Below, one piece after another: positions 26,370 through 34,755 of a stretch of DNA of 64,000 nucleotides. The stretch is from assembly GCF_024518835.1 (NCBI RefSeq), contig NZ_JANIGO010000004.1, positions 62,001 through 126,000 on the forward strand, in the 5' to 3' direction. The DNA comes from Limnobacter humi. GTDB taxonomy: Bacteria; Pseudomonadota; Gammaproteobacteria; Burkholderiales; Burkholderiaceae_B. Below the pieces are notes generated by a model. The model worked only from the letters and a program-made list of their open reading frames with translations, searched no databases and was not told the DNA's origin. The position numbers and the translations under genes are program-made. How positions within the stretch are numbered: position 1 is the first letter of the stretch; each line of letters starts with the position of its first letter.

Positions 26370-27983
26370 TCAGTGCTTGGCAAGCAAGAGCCCTGCATGC
26401 TCCCGCATCGGGTGAAATTCAATACTTTCCCAACGCTTTTGCATGACATCCAAGTCAAACCGAGAGGTGGCCAAAAACGCCACAGTGTCGGCCGCATCCG
26501 TCACCATGCGGCCCACGTTTGCATCCATGAAGCGGCGCAAATCGGTGGGGTTTTTGCTGGTTACCCAACGCGCACAACTGTAGCGGCTGGGTGCCAAACG
26601 CACGTCAACACCGTATTCAGCTTTGAGTCGGGCTTGCACCACTTCAAATTGAAGTTGGCCCACAGCACCTAGCAACATGTCGGAACCCATCATGGGTTTG
26701 AACACCTGAATCGCACCCTCCTCACCCAGTTCGGTCAAACCTTTCTGGAGCTGCTTGCTGCGCATCGGGTCTTTCAGCTCGACAGCGGCAAACAGTTCAG
26801 GCGCAAAAAACGGCAAACCCGTGAACTGCAGAGACTCCCCTTCACTCAGTGAGTCGCCCAACTGCAAGCCACCATGGGTGGTCAATCCAATAATGTCGCC
26901 AGCAAACGCTTCATCGACCCGGTCGCGGCGTTGAGACAAAAATGTCACCACGCTGGTAGGGCGAAAATCCTTTCCGGTGCGCAAAACCTTAAAGCGCATG
27001 CCCTGTTCGAATTTGCCAGACAGCACCCGCACAAAGGCGATTCGGTCGCGGTGGGATGGGTCCATATTGGCCTGAATTTTGAACACCACACCCGTGAACT
27101 TGCTTTCATCGGGTTGCACTTCCCGCTCCAGGGCCTTGCGCGGACCAGGGCTTGGGGCCACATCCACGAGCGCGTCTAGTACCTCTTGCACGCCGAAGTT
27201 GTTCACGGCCGAGCCAAAAAACATGGGGGTTTGCTGGCCAGCCAAAAAGGCTTCATGGTCGAATGCCGGGGCTGCAGTGGTCACCAGGTCGATTTCCTGC
27301 TCTGCCACTGCAAACTCGGCGCCAAACCGCTCGCGCAACAGTGGGCGATTGTCACCCGCAATCACCTCGTCGTCTTCCCGTCTGCGGTCTTCGCCGGGTG
27401 TAAACACACGCATGTGGTTTTTTCGAATATCGAAAATGCCGTGAAACAGTTTGCCCTGCCCCACCGGCCAGGCAAACGGCACACACGGAATACCCAAAGT
27501 GCTTTCAATTTCATCCATCAACACCAACGGCTCACGCACCTCCCGGTCCAGCTTGTTAACAAAAGTGATGATGGGTGTGTTGCGAGCACGACACACTTCA
27601 ATCAGGCGCAGCGTTTGGGGCTCCACACCATTGGCCGCATCAATCACCATCAAGGCAGCATCCACGGCGGTGAGCACTCGGTAGGTGTCTTCAGAGAAGT
27701 CTTGGTGACCTGGGGTGTCGAGCAGGTTGATGACACAATCGCGATATTCCATCTGCATCACCGACGATGCCACCGAAATACCCCGCTGCTTTTCAATCTC
27801 CATCCAGTCAGACGTGGCGTGGCGCGAGGCTTTGCGCGCCTTGACACTACCGGCAATCTGGATTGCACCGGCGAACAGCAACAGCTTCTCTGTCAGGGTG
27901 GTTTTACCGGCATCGGGGTGGGAAATGATTGCAAACGTTCTGCGGCGTTTGACTTCGGATGGAATGGACACAGCTTGCCCCAC
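26370..27983 (-). CDS. prfC: peptide chain release factor 3
   Basis: RF3 GTPase that recycles RF1/RF2 from the ribosome after termination. G1 motif SHPDAGKTT, G3 DTPGH, G4 FVNKLDR are all intact, followed by the RF3-specific C-terminal domains. The start is taken at GTG 27983 (AGG 7 nt upstream), giving 537 residues; GTG at 27971 is an alternative and gives 533. An ATG at 28040 gives extra residues that do not look like the family. Monocistronic by position. Confidence 0.94.
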   Translation of the reverse strand: MGQAVSIPSEVKRRRTFAIISHPDAGKTTLTEKLLLFAGAIQIAGSVKARKASRHATSDWMEIEKQRGISVASSVMQMEYRDCVINLLDTPGHQDFSEDTYRVLTAVDAALMVIDAANGVEPQTLRLIEVCRARNTPIITFVNKLDREVREPLVLMDEIESTLGIPCVPFAWPVGQGKLFHGIFDIRKNHMRVFTPGEDRRREDDEVIAGDNRPLLRERFGAEFAVAEQEIDLVTTAAPAFDHEAFLAGQQTPMFFGSAVNNFGVQEVLDALVDVAPSPGPRKALEREVQPDESKFTGVVFKIQANMDPSHRDRIAFVRVLSGKFEQGMRFKVLRTGKDFRPTSVVTFLSQRRDRVDEAFAGDIIGLTTHGGLQLGDSLSEGESLQFTGLPFFAPELFAAVELKDPMRSKQLQKGLTELGEEGAIQVFKPMMGSDMLLGAVGQLQFEVVQARLKAEYGVDVRLAPSRYSCARWVTSKNPTDLRRFMDANVGRMVTDAADTVAFLATSRFDLDVMQKRWESIEFHPMREHAGLLLAKH

Positions 27984-28223
27984 AACAAAACCTGCGATTT
28001 TACACCCTTCAGGCCAGGCAAATCGATTCAGGCAATTCAAGTAATCGGTTGGGTTGTATGCACCCTTGTCTGTGACAGAGCTGTTTCAAAAGCCCCATCC
28101 ACCGGCCTTCCACGGCCGTTTTTAGTATAGAGCCTCAGGTTCAAACCCTTTCAATGACAAATCGATTTGCCTATAGTGGCACCTGTCACGACTTAAGACC
28201 ACCGCTACCCCAAGGAGATCACC

Positions 28224-28793
28224 ATGTACGCATTTGAAAAAACAGCTGAACTGCTGAGCAAAACCAATTCCGAACTGAAAGCCCAGCACCAAGTTGCTGC
28301 CAAGGCGCTGAATAGCCTGGTTGAGTCCCAGTTCAGCCTGTTGTCCCAAGGCCTGGGCACCGCATTCACTGCTGCTGAGAAGCTGCCCCTGGCCGACAAA
28401 CCCCTGGTTGCAACCACTCGCACAGAACTGAAGCAAGGTCTGGAAAAAGTGGTGGGTGTAAGCCAGGCATACACACAGAAAGGCGTTGAGTTGTTCGAAA
28501 CACAACTGCCCGTTGTGATCGACAAAGGCTTCTCCTACGCTGCACTGGCGCTGTCACAAGTGGAATCTGTGACTGAAAACGTGGTGACCCTGAGCGTGTC
28601 TGCTCTGGAACAGGCCAAAAAAAACGAAACCCTGAAACCAGCCATTCAGCAAGCCGAACAAATCGCTGAGCAACTGTTCAAGAAAATTGGTGTGAAAGGT
28701 GAAGTGGCTGCGAAAGCAACCAAGAAGCCTGCTGCGAAGAAGGCAGCGCCCCGCGCCAAAAAAGCAGCCGCAGCCCCCAAGGCATCTGTTTAA
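28224..28793 (+). CDS. phasin-family protein with basic Lys/Ala tail
   Basis: 189 residues. Residues 1-150 are amphipathic helices with the phasin-family pattern (VESQFSLLSQGLGTAF, LEKVVGVSQAYTQKGVELFE). The last 35 residues are KPAAKKAAPRAKKAAAAPKA-like, similar to the histone H1-type DNA-binding tail of Pseudomonas PhaF, which ties PHA granules to the nucleoid. AAGGAGAT lies 6-7 nt before ATG 28224, suggesting strong translation. A hairpin terminator follows. It is the second phasin in 6 kb and not obviously a duplicate of the first. Confidence 0.87.
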   Translation: MYAFEKTAELLSKTNSELKAQHQVAAKALNSLVESQFSLLSQGLGTAFTAAEKLPLADKPLVATTRTELKQGLEKVVGVSQAYTQKGVELFETQLPVVIDKGFSYAALALSQVESVTENVVTLSVSALEQAKKNETLKPAIQQAEQIAEQLFKKIGVKGEVAAKATKKPAAKKAAPRAKKAAAAPKASV

Positions 28794-28830
28794 TCAACAG
28801 CGGATCTGCTCAACCGCTTCGGCGGTCAGG

Positions 28831-28865
28831 AAAGCCCTCTCCACAGCGTGGTTGAGGGCTTTTTT
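28831..28865. terminator. terminator between the phasin and the small minus-strand gene
   Basis: Stem AAAGCCCTC/GAGGGCTTT extended inside by CCAC/GTGG, followed by T7 on the plus strand. It may also serve the convergent small gene ending at 28868. Confidence 0.85.
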
Positions 28866-28867
28866 AT

Positions 28868-28993
28868 TCAGCACAGCCACAGAATCAAACCATAACAAAC
28901 ACCACCACCGACCAGGCCAACCAGCCATTCACGCTTGGTTTGAAGCTCAGTCAACTGTGGCAGGGAAAACAAGGCGTTGTTTGAATGGTCCAT
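28868..28993 (-). CDS. 41-residue single-pass membrane protein (unrecognised)
   Basis: ATG at 28993 is preceded by GGAG with a 7-nt spacing and opens a 41-codon frame ending in TGA. Residues 1-22 are polar (LPQLTELQTKREW), and residues 23-40 are one hydrophobic helix with a GGG in its middle (WLVGLVGGGVCYGLILWL). It has a Cys at the very C-terminus. No homologue is recognised. It converges with the phasin gene and diverges from a secreted lipase. Good ribosome binding site, ideal start codon and a plausible membrane topology support a real gene, but without conservation data this is only moderate. Confidence 0.55.
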   Translation of the reverse strand: MDHSNNALFSLPQLTELQTKREWLVGLVGGGVCYGLILWLC

Positions 28994-29118
28994 GTGAACG
29001 CTCCGTTGCATCTATTGAGGGGTGGCATTGGGTTGAAGTGTACGAAGCGCTAAGCCGCTTGTCTTTCCCGCGAATGGGGCCACTGGAAATGGGTGCCCCA
29101 CCCAATTGAAGGAACCGC

Positions 29119-29967
29119 ATGCAAGCATTGATTGCCTGGATCGGCCTGACCTTGAGCTGTCTGGCCACCCACTTGTCCGCTGAACCCTTGCCAAGGCCTG
29201 ACAAGCCAACCATTCCAGAATCCAGCTCATGGACTGAGTCCCTGCTGTCTCGGGTCTTTCTGGGCCATGCAGTACCGGCTGGCGCCAACAACTGGTCCTG
29301 CAGACCCAGTCACGGTGAAAATCCGGTTGTTCTAATCCATGGCACGTTTTCCAGCAGTGCGCTGTCCTTCGGTGCCCTGGCGCCACGCCTGTCCAACGCG
29401 GGGGTTTGCGTGTTTACCTTGAATTACGGTGGGAAATCCGATTCAGACTGGTTTCAGGGCGTAGAGGCGGTGGATGACTCAGCTCAGGAAGTGACGCGAT
29501 TCATCGGACTGGTCAAAGCAGCCACTGGCGCACGCCATGTCACGCTGGTGGGCCACTCACAAGGCGGTCTGGTTGGTTTTTACAGCTTGAAATTTCTGGG
29601 GGCAAGGCAGGACGTCAACCGTTTCATCGCGCTAGCCCCCAGTGTTCAGGGCACGCGCATTGCCAAAACCCCAAAACGATCGGAAGTGGAATATTGCCTG
29701 GCTTGCGCCGATCAGCACCCAAAGTCTGACATTGTGCAATCGTTGAGACAGGGTGGAATCACCGTGCCAGGGGTGAGTTACGCCGTGTTAGCGTCCAAAA
29801 ATGATCAGGTGGTGCTTCCGGTGGAGTCACAATTCGTTCGGGAACCTGGTGTGCAAAATTTATACATTCAAGATGTTTATCCAGAAAAAACCGTGAGCCA
29901 CAGCGGCATGCTCTATGACGACGACAGCCTGACATTGATTGTGGACCTGGTTCTGGGTCGCCGCTGA
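29119..29967 (+). CDS. secreted lipase-like alpha/beta hydrolase
   Basis: 282 residues with an N-terminal signal peptide (MQALIAWIGLTLSCLATHLSA). The domain opens with NPVVLIHGTFSSSALSF and has the nucleophile elbow GHSQGG (about 154); the acid is likely in the SKNDQVVLP region and the His in SHSGMLYD. It resembles triacylglycerol lipases of the class 2/EstA-like type. Two Cys pairs could form disulfides. GAAGGAA lies 8 nt before ATG 29119. Likely releases fatty acids outside the cytoplasm for uptake and activation by the two acyl-CoA synthetases nearby. Confidence 0.85.
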   Translation: MQALIAWIGLTLSCLATHLSAEPLPRPDKPTIPESSSWTESLLSRVFLGHAVPAGANNWSCRPSHGENPVVLIHGTFSSSALSFGALAPRLSNAGVCVFTLNYGGKSDSDWFQGVEAVDDSAQEVTRFIGLVKAATGARHVTLVGHSQGGLVGFYSLKFLGARQDVNRFIALAPSVQGTRIAKTPKRSEVEYCLACADQHPKSDIVQSLRQGGITVPGVSYAVLASKNDQVVLPVESQFVREPGVQNLYIQDVYPEKTVSHSGMLYDDDSLTLIVDLVLGRR

Positions 29968-29994
29968 TCATTCAGCTTGGGCGGTTTACAAAGG

Positions 29995-31761
29995 TCAGAA
30001 CGGCACATAGCTTCCTGCAGCGGTGTCTAGCCGCAACAGGGGATCGGATATCCGGCTTGTGTCCAGCCCCTCTTTTTTCAATGTGGCTTTTTGGTATTTG
30101 AATGTGCCGGTGGTTTCGGGCTGTTGAATCACACGCAAGTATTGCGGCAATGCATACGCGGGCAGTTCTGCCATCAAAAACCGGGCAAGGTCTTGCCAAT
30201 CTGGCTCAACACCCATTTTCAACGAGATGGCTGCCATGCCCGCGCGACCATCGGTGCCAGACACCTGAACACCATAGACCACCGCGTGGTCCAGTGCCGG
30301 GTAACGGGCCAGCACACCTTCAACCTCCGAAGTGGCCACATTCTCGCCTTTCCAGCGGAATGTATCACCCAAACGGTCCACAAATTGAATGTGATGAAAC
30401 CCTTGCCGACGCACCAAGTCTCCCGAATTGAACCAGCAATCACCCTGACGAAAGACGTTGCGCAACAATTTGGCTTCATTGGCCTTGGGGTCAGTGTATC
30501 CATCGAAAGGTCGCAAGGTGGTCACTTCGCTGATCAGCAAACCCACCTCGCCCAAGGCCACTTTGATGCACCGTCCCTTGCTGTCACGCAGGGCCTGCTC
30601 GGTGTCCGTATCGCAAGCCACGATCTGATAAGGCATCGGCGAAAAACCCACGGTCTCCCGCAATCCGAAAGCATTCATGAAGCCAAGATTGGATTCACTG
30701 GCCCCGTAAAACTCAAAGATCTGGTGAATACCAAATCGATCCTCAAAGGAGCGCCAAATTTCGGGTCGAAGTCCATTGCCAACGATAAACCGGACTTCAT
30801 GGTTCTGATCCTCACAACTGACTGGCTGGTTCATGAGGTAACGAAGCAGCTCACCAATGTAACAAAAGGCAGTGGCCTGAAAATGCCGAATACGGCTCCA
30901 AAACCGAGTTGCACTGAATTTTTCGTCCATGGCAAAACAGGCGCCAGCGGCGACCACCATGCCCAGGGATACGGTCAACGCATTGTTGTGATACAGGGGC
31001 AGACAACAGTAAAACACATCCGTCTCACGCAGGCGTGTGGCAGAGTTCATGCCGCACATGGCTTGCAACCAGCGGTAATGACTCATCACGGAGGCCTTGG
31101 GCAAACCAGTGGTCCCCGATGTGAAAATGTAAAAACAGGGCGCTTTGGCAACAATTTCACCAGTCTGCATCAAGTTGTGATCAGCCTGGTTTTCCCAGAC
31201 TGGCCGAAAACTGCTGAACGCCAGGTGGCTGGACTCGATATCAAACCCCAGGAGTTCGCAACCCTTCAACAGACCTGGATCGGCCTCGGCCAAGGTTTTC
31301 AGAATCTGCAGGCCATGGTCACAGGCCACAATCACGCGTGGTTTAACCAAACCGATGCTATGCGCTTGTGCCGAACCAGTTTGGTTGGTGTTCAACAAGG
31401 CAGACACGGCGCCCAGCTTGGCCACTGCAATCACCGCCACCAGCAACTCGGTTCGGTTGCGGGACAGTAAACCCACTGCATCGCCAGACCGTACCCCCAA
31501 GCTTTGCAATCCCCTGGCCATCTGGTTAGCCATGACGTTGGCCTGGCCATAGGTGAGGCATAAACGCCCATCATCAACAAATTTTCGTTGTGCGTGGCGG
31601 GCCGCCTGGTTTTGAAAGACCAAAGCCAGTGAGCGCCGTGACCCTGGGCGCAACGTCGCCAACCCCAGCAAACCCGGCAATAACCTGGGCACATCGGGCA
31701 GATAGGACAATGCACCACGGGCAATGTCCAACGGTGATACAGTTTTGGCGTGCAATCCCAT
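29995..31761 (-). CDS. long/very-long-chain acyl-CoA synthetase (FATP/FadD6-like)
   Basis: 588-residue AMP-forming enzyme. The P-loop FTSGTTGLPKASVMSH and the FATP-like motif FEFYGASESNLGFMN separate it from the FadD at 15.7 kb; the hinge reads GDTFRWKGENVATSEVEGVLARYP, also FATP-type. This group activates long and very-long-chain fatty acids and can couple uptake to activation. An N-terminal hydrophobic segment is weak (about 12-35). It converges with the secreted lipase (27 bp between stops), a plausible functional pairing. Specificity is not determinable. Confidence 0.9.
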   Translation of the reverse strand: MGLHAKTVSPLDIARGALSYLPDVPRLLPGLLGLATLRPGSRRSLALVFQNQAARHAQRKFVDDGRLCLTYGQANVMANQMARGLQSLGVRSGDAVGLLSRNRTELLVAVIAVAKLGAVSALLNTNQTGSAQAHSIGLVKPRVIVACDHGLQILKTLAEADPGLLKGCELLGFDIESSHLAFSSFRPVWENQADHNLMQTGEIVAKAPCFYIFTSGTTGLPKASVMSHYRWLQAMCGMNSATRLRETDVFYCCLPLYHNNALTVSLGMVVAAGACFAMDEKFSATRFWSRIRHFQATAFCYIGELLRYLMNQPVSCEDQNHEVRFIVGNGLRPEIWRSFEDRFGIHQIFEFYGASESNLGFMNAFGLRETVGFSPMPYQIVACDTDTEQALRDSKGRCIKVALGEVGLLISEVTTLRPFDGYTDPKANEAKLLRNVFRQGDCWFNSGDLVRRQGFHHIQFVDRLGDTFRWKGENVATSEVEGVLARYPALDHAVVYGVQVSGTDGRAGMAAISLKMGVEPDWQDLARFLMAELPAYALPQYLRVIQQPETTGTFKYQKATLKKEGLDTSRISDPLLRLDTAAGSYVPF

Positions 31762-31890
31762 TTTGTGTCTTGTCTCCGGCCTTGTTGGCTCATTTTCTTC
31801 AGAGAAAAAGATACACTCATTGGGTCAACGATTAACGACACCATGCCGTTTTTATCAATGTCCTCAGGCAGCACACGCGCGAATTTATCC

Positions 31891-32382
31891 ATGTCATCCC
31901 TGTTTGGTCAACACCGTAGCCTGTCCCTGTTGTTGGGGTTCGCCTTGGCTTGTGGCGCTGGCATCGCCGCGGCTCGCAATTTCATTGGCTACACTGGTAA
32001 GGGATGGGTCTCCGATTACGGCGTTCTAAAAGGTGAGTGCAATGTTCCGGCACTCATCGGGCCTAACAAAAAGCCATTGCCGGCACAAATGGCCATGGTC
32101 GACGTCGACGCGGCATTTGACGCGGTATTGCCCAATGGAAAGAACGACACCGCCCGACAACTGGATGCGCAATGTTTTGGACATACCCTCGAGCTGGTAC
32201 CCACTGGCCAAGCGGTACGCTGGGTAAATCCCTTGAGTGGCAACGGTGTGTATCTCTCACCAGGTGCCAAATCTGACACCTGCCGCACCTACCTGGGCGT
32301 ACTGGCCAGCAGCGGTCAGAAGAGTAAATTTCGAGGCGAGGCCTGCTCGACAGCGCCTGGAGTCTGGAAAATCCAGCCCTGA
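31891..32382 (+). CDS. secreted surface-antigen-like protein (RT0821/Lpp0805 type)
   Basis: 163 residues with a signal-peptide-like start (LSLLLGFALACGAGIAAA). The C-terminal half (LELVPTGQAVRWVNPLSG ... DTCRTY ... GEACSTAPGVWKI) fits the 17-kDa surface-antigen/RT0821-Lpp0805 repeat: a W-x-N-P-x-S/T-G motif, then Cys-rich strands ending in W-K-I. There is no lipobox Cys at the usual distance, so it is probably periplasmic or surface rather than a lipoprotein. Start is uncertain (31843, 31858 and 31891 are possible ATGs; the last best frames the signal peptide). It is divergent from the acyl-CoA synthetase. Confidence 0.68.
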   Translation: MSSLFGQHRSLSLLLGFALACGAGIAAARNFIGYTGKGWVSDYGVLKGECNVPALIGPNKKPLPAQMAMVDVDAAFDAVLPNGKNDTARQLDAQCFGHTLELVPTGQAVRWVNPLSGNGVYLSPGAKSDTCRTYLGVLASSGQKSKFRGEACSTAPGVWKIQP

Positions 32383-32448
32383 GCCACTGACCCCGGTTTG
32401 CCATTTTGCGTTAAGCTAAAGATGTTGTCGGACACCTGCAGCACCGCG

Positions 32449-33033
32449 ATGGCCAAAATTTCCCGAAACAGCTTGCTCAAACCGGGCATTTACGCAGCAC
32501 AACGCCAGCAATGGCGCGATCGTGTGATTCCGTTCAAAAAACTGCGCACTGTGCACATTGGCAAACACGCCACTGTGCTGTTCGAAAACGAACTGACCAT
32601 TCGGTATCAGCTCCAGGAAATGATCCGGGTGGACAAATCCATGGAGCAAGACGCGTTGCATCACGAGCTGGCGGTATACAACGCATTACTACCCGAACAA
32701 CGCGCCCTGAAGGCCACATTGCTCCTGGAATTTGTCGATGCCGATATTCGAGACGCCAAACTGGCTCAGTTGCAAGGTATTGAACACGCGGTATGGATCA
32801 AGGTGGACGGACACCCGCCCGTTCACGGGCAGCCGGTTGCAGGCTTGGATGATCGTCACACCGATCGGGCGGCCTCTGTGTATTTTTTAAGTTTTCAGCT
32901 CAGCCCACAGGCTGCGCAGGACTTCATTGGCGGGGAAGCCGTGGCCATGGGAATCGATCACCCGGCTTACAGACACACCGTGGATGAAATTTCACCTGAA
33001 ACACAGGTGGTATTGATGGAAGACCTGAAATAA
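32449..33033 (+). CDS. DUF3501 family protein
   Basis: 194 residues. The conserved DUF3501 blocks are visible: RVIPFKKLRTVHIGKHATVLFEN-like (about 27-45, shortened here), IRYQLQEMIRVDK, and the C-terminal SVYFLSFQLSP. Function unknown; in many genomes the family is encoded beside rubrerythrin or Fe-S cluster proteins, but here it stands alone, converging with the helicase gene 12 bp away. ATG at 32449 (MAKISRNSL) is preferred to an upstream in-frame ATG at 32398. Confidence 0.82.
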   Translation: MAKISRNSLLKPGIYAAQRQQWRDRVIPFKKLRTVHIGKHATVLFENELTIRYQLQEMIRVDKSMEQDALHHELAVYNALLPEQRALKATLLLEFVDADIRDAKLAQLQGIEHAVWIKVDGHPPVHGQPVAGLDDRHTDRAASVYFLSFQLSPQAAQDFIGGEAVAMGIDHPAYRHTVDEISPETQVVLMEDLK

Positions 33034-33045
33034 ACACCGCTCGAT

Positions 33046-34752
33046 TCATGCGGCCCAATCCCCCGGGCGTAAACCCAAGCTCTGTAGCGTTCCTTGCTCC
33101 ACGACCAGGCTCAAACTCACTGTGGCCCGGGTCATGGCCACGAACAGCTTACGGAAGTCCTGGCGTGAAAACTCCTGCAAAGCAAGCTCGGTAATCACCA
33201 CAGCCTGGGCTGACTGCCCTTTGAATCGGTAAACAGATTCAGCCAGTACACCACCCTGGGTAAACACCTGGCTGCCCTGCTCATCATATTGACCCGTAAA
33301 ATGCCGCAGACTGTAAGGCCCCAACTGTTGCTGCTTCAATACCAGCGACTTTTCATGCCCACGCATGGTCAGGACAACAATCCGGTCCCTTGAAAAACCC
33401 TGCTTCAGACAACGCGTAACGGCCTTGGCAGTTTGGGCCAGCAGCTCGGTTTCGGTGGTGTAGGCCAGGCATTCCAAGGGCAAGCCATCCAGTGGACATG
33501 CAGATTCAATCTCCAAGGGTTGGCCTTGCATACCCTGAAATTTTGCCTGCAGGGTCAACAAGGCATCCACAATGCGCCGGGGGTTTCGATAATTCACCGG
33601 CACCGTCAGCTTTACCCAGCCTGGCAGCGGCACGGCAGGTTGGTCATACAAATTCTGTTCAGGGTCCTCCAGCCAAAGCCAGCGGGTCCTGGTGTGCCCC
33701 AGCCGCAGCAGCACGGGTAACCAGGCTGGATCGAAATCCTGCCCTTCGTCGACCACCACTGTGTCAAATTGCCAACGCAGGTCCACCGGCAAATCCAGTA
33801 CAGCCAGCGGCAACCTCGCAAATGCCCCCTGCTGGCTGTAATCGGGCTCTTGACCTGCATCCCGAAGCATGCGGTCACACAAGGCATGGAAATTGAACAC
33901 CTGAACACCCATGTGCTCAGCCTGGCGCACCAGACCACTCACGTGTGCCGCCAGAGGTCGGTTGTAACACACATACAGGGCACGCGACTTGGCCTGGGCA
34001 GCCTGCCTCAGCTCCCTCAGCGCCAACAGTGATTTGCCACAGCCCGCAGTGCCTGCCACTCGCAATCGAAAGGGTTCAACATCAAGACGAGAGACCCATT
34101 GCTCCAGGCCTTGCGCAAGGCGAGTGACCACAGTGTCGGCAGCCTCGGACAAAGCCCCCACCTCTGGCACCAAATCCAGGGCATTGCACAAAAACTGGTG
34201 CACCTGGTCACTGCTGGCATGGTCGGGCTCAAGCAATGCGCCCGCATTCGCCCAAGCGTCATTGAGTAACTTCAATTTGGTCGCGAGAGTATCTTTTTGC
34301 GCAGCATCCACCACACGACTTGACTCCACCGCCAAGCCCTGCGGGTTGGGCACAGAAAAATCGGGGCAATACAAAACCCAGTCGGTCTTCAGGATTTTGG
34401 TGGGTTGTGCACGCAAAAATTTGTCCTGCAGCTGGGACATTTGACGGTGCAGTGCATTTACAGGGTCTTCCTGAACATTGCCGTGCTGTTTGTACAATCG
34501 CCCGTCTTGAAATGTCATCAAACCGGTGCGCATGAGTAAACCAATTAATAACCCACTGGGACACAGCACCAAAAACTGGATGTGACCCAGCACCGTCATC
34601 CCATGTTCCATCCGGGTCCAGTGCAAACCGTGATACACCACAAAGCCGTCGGGCAAACGGGCTTTTAGTTGCATCAACAAATCCTGCTCTCGCGCCATCC
34701 AGCCTGCAGTCAGCGCTGTGGGTGTCAGGCTGGGGTAAACATGCGCACCCAA
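33046..34752 (-). CDS. superfamily I (UvrD-like) helicase with degenerate N-terminal NERD domain
   Basis: 568 residues. The C-terminal three quarters form a UvrD/Rep-like motor: Walker A GTAGCGKS (about 234), Walker B VVVDEGQDFDP, motif III-like WLWLEDPEQNLYDQP, VNYRNPRRI, and final motif VAMTRAT. The N-terminal 150 residues align with the NERD nuclease-related domain (DLLMQLKARLPDGFVVYHGLHW), but where the family has acidic residues and an E-x-K motif this protein has GHIQFLVL and IGLLMRTG, so nuclease activity is unlikely. ATG/other start at 34752 is one base after the exonuclease stop region, suggesting cotranscription with it. Confidence 0.82.
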   Translation of the reverse strand: MGAHVYPSLTPTALTAGWMAREQDLLMQLKARLPDGFVVYHGLHWTRMEHGMTVLGHIQFLVLCPSGLLIGLLMRTGLMTFQDGRLYKQHGNVQEDPVNALHRQMSQLQDKFLRAQPTKILKTDWVLYCPDFSVPNPQGLAVESSRVVDAAQKDTLATKLKLLNDAWANAGALLEPDHASSDQVHQFLCNALDLVPEVGALSEAADTVVTRLAQGLEQWVSRLDVEPFRLRVAGTAGCGKSLLALRELRQAAQAKSRALYVCYNRPLAAHVSGLVRQAEHMGVQVFNFHALCDRMLRDAGQEPDYSQQGAFARLPLAVLDLPVDLRWQFDTVVVDEGQDFDPAWLPVLLRLGHTRTRWLWLEDPEQNLYDQPAVPLPGWVKLTVPVNYRNPRRIVDALLTLQAKFQGMQGQPLEIESACPLDGLPLECLAYTTETELLAQTAKAVTRCLKQGFSRDRIVVLTMRGHEKSLVLKQQQLGPYSLRHFTGQYDEQGSQVFTQGGVLAESVYRFKGQSAQAVVITELALQEFSRQDFRKLFVAMTRATVSLSLVVEQGTLQSLGLRPGDWAA

Positions 34753-34755
34753 GGG

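Larger units (their letters stand above)
28794..29118. other. 325-bp gap: terminator, a 41-codon minus-strand gene and a divergent upstream region
   Basis: Apart from the terminator at 28831-28865 and the small reading frame at 28868-28993, the remaining 125 bp (28994-29118) form the shared upstream region of the small gene and the lipase. No clear -35/-10 pair was recognised there. Confidence 0.6.

Noticed and set aside
28095-28125. GGCC hairpin followed by T5 upstream of the second phasin
   Set aside because: The stem is only about 4-5 bp; too weak to call a terminator for either direction.
30091-31470. A 459-codon plus-strand frame inside the acyl-CoA synthetase gene
   Set aside because: Antisense to a clear AMP-forming synthetase; no recognisable domain; composition typical of shadow frames.
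15729-31761. A complete wax-ester or PHA biosynthetic operon
   Set aside because: No wax-ester synthase/DGAT, PhaC, PhaA or PhaB is present in the window and the genes are on both strands, so only a neighbourhood is claimed.
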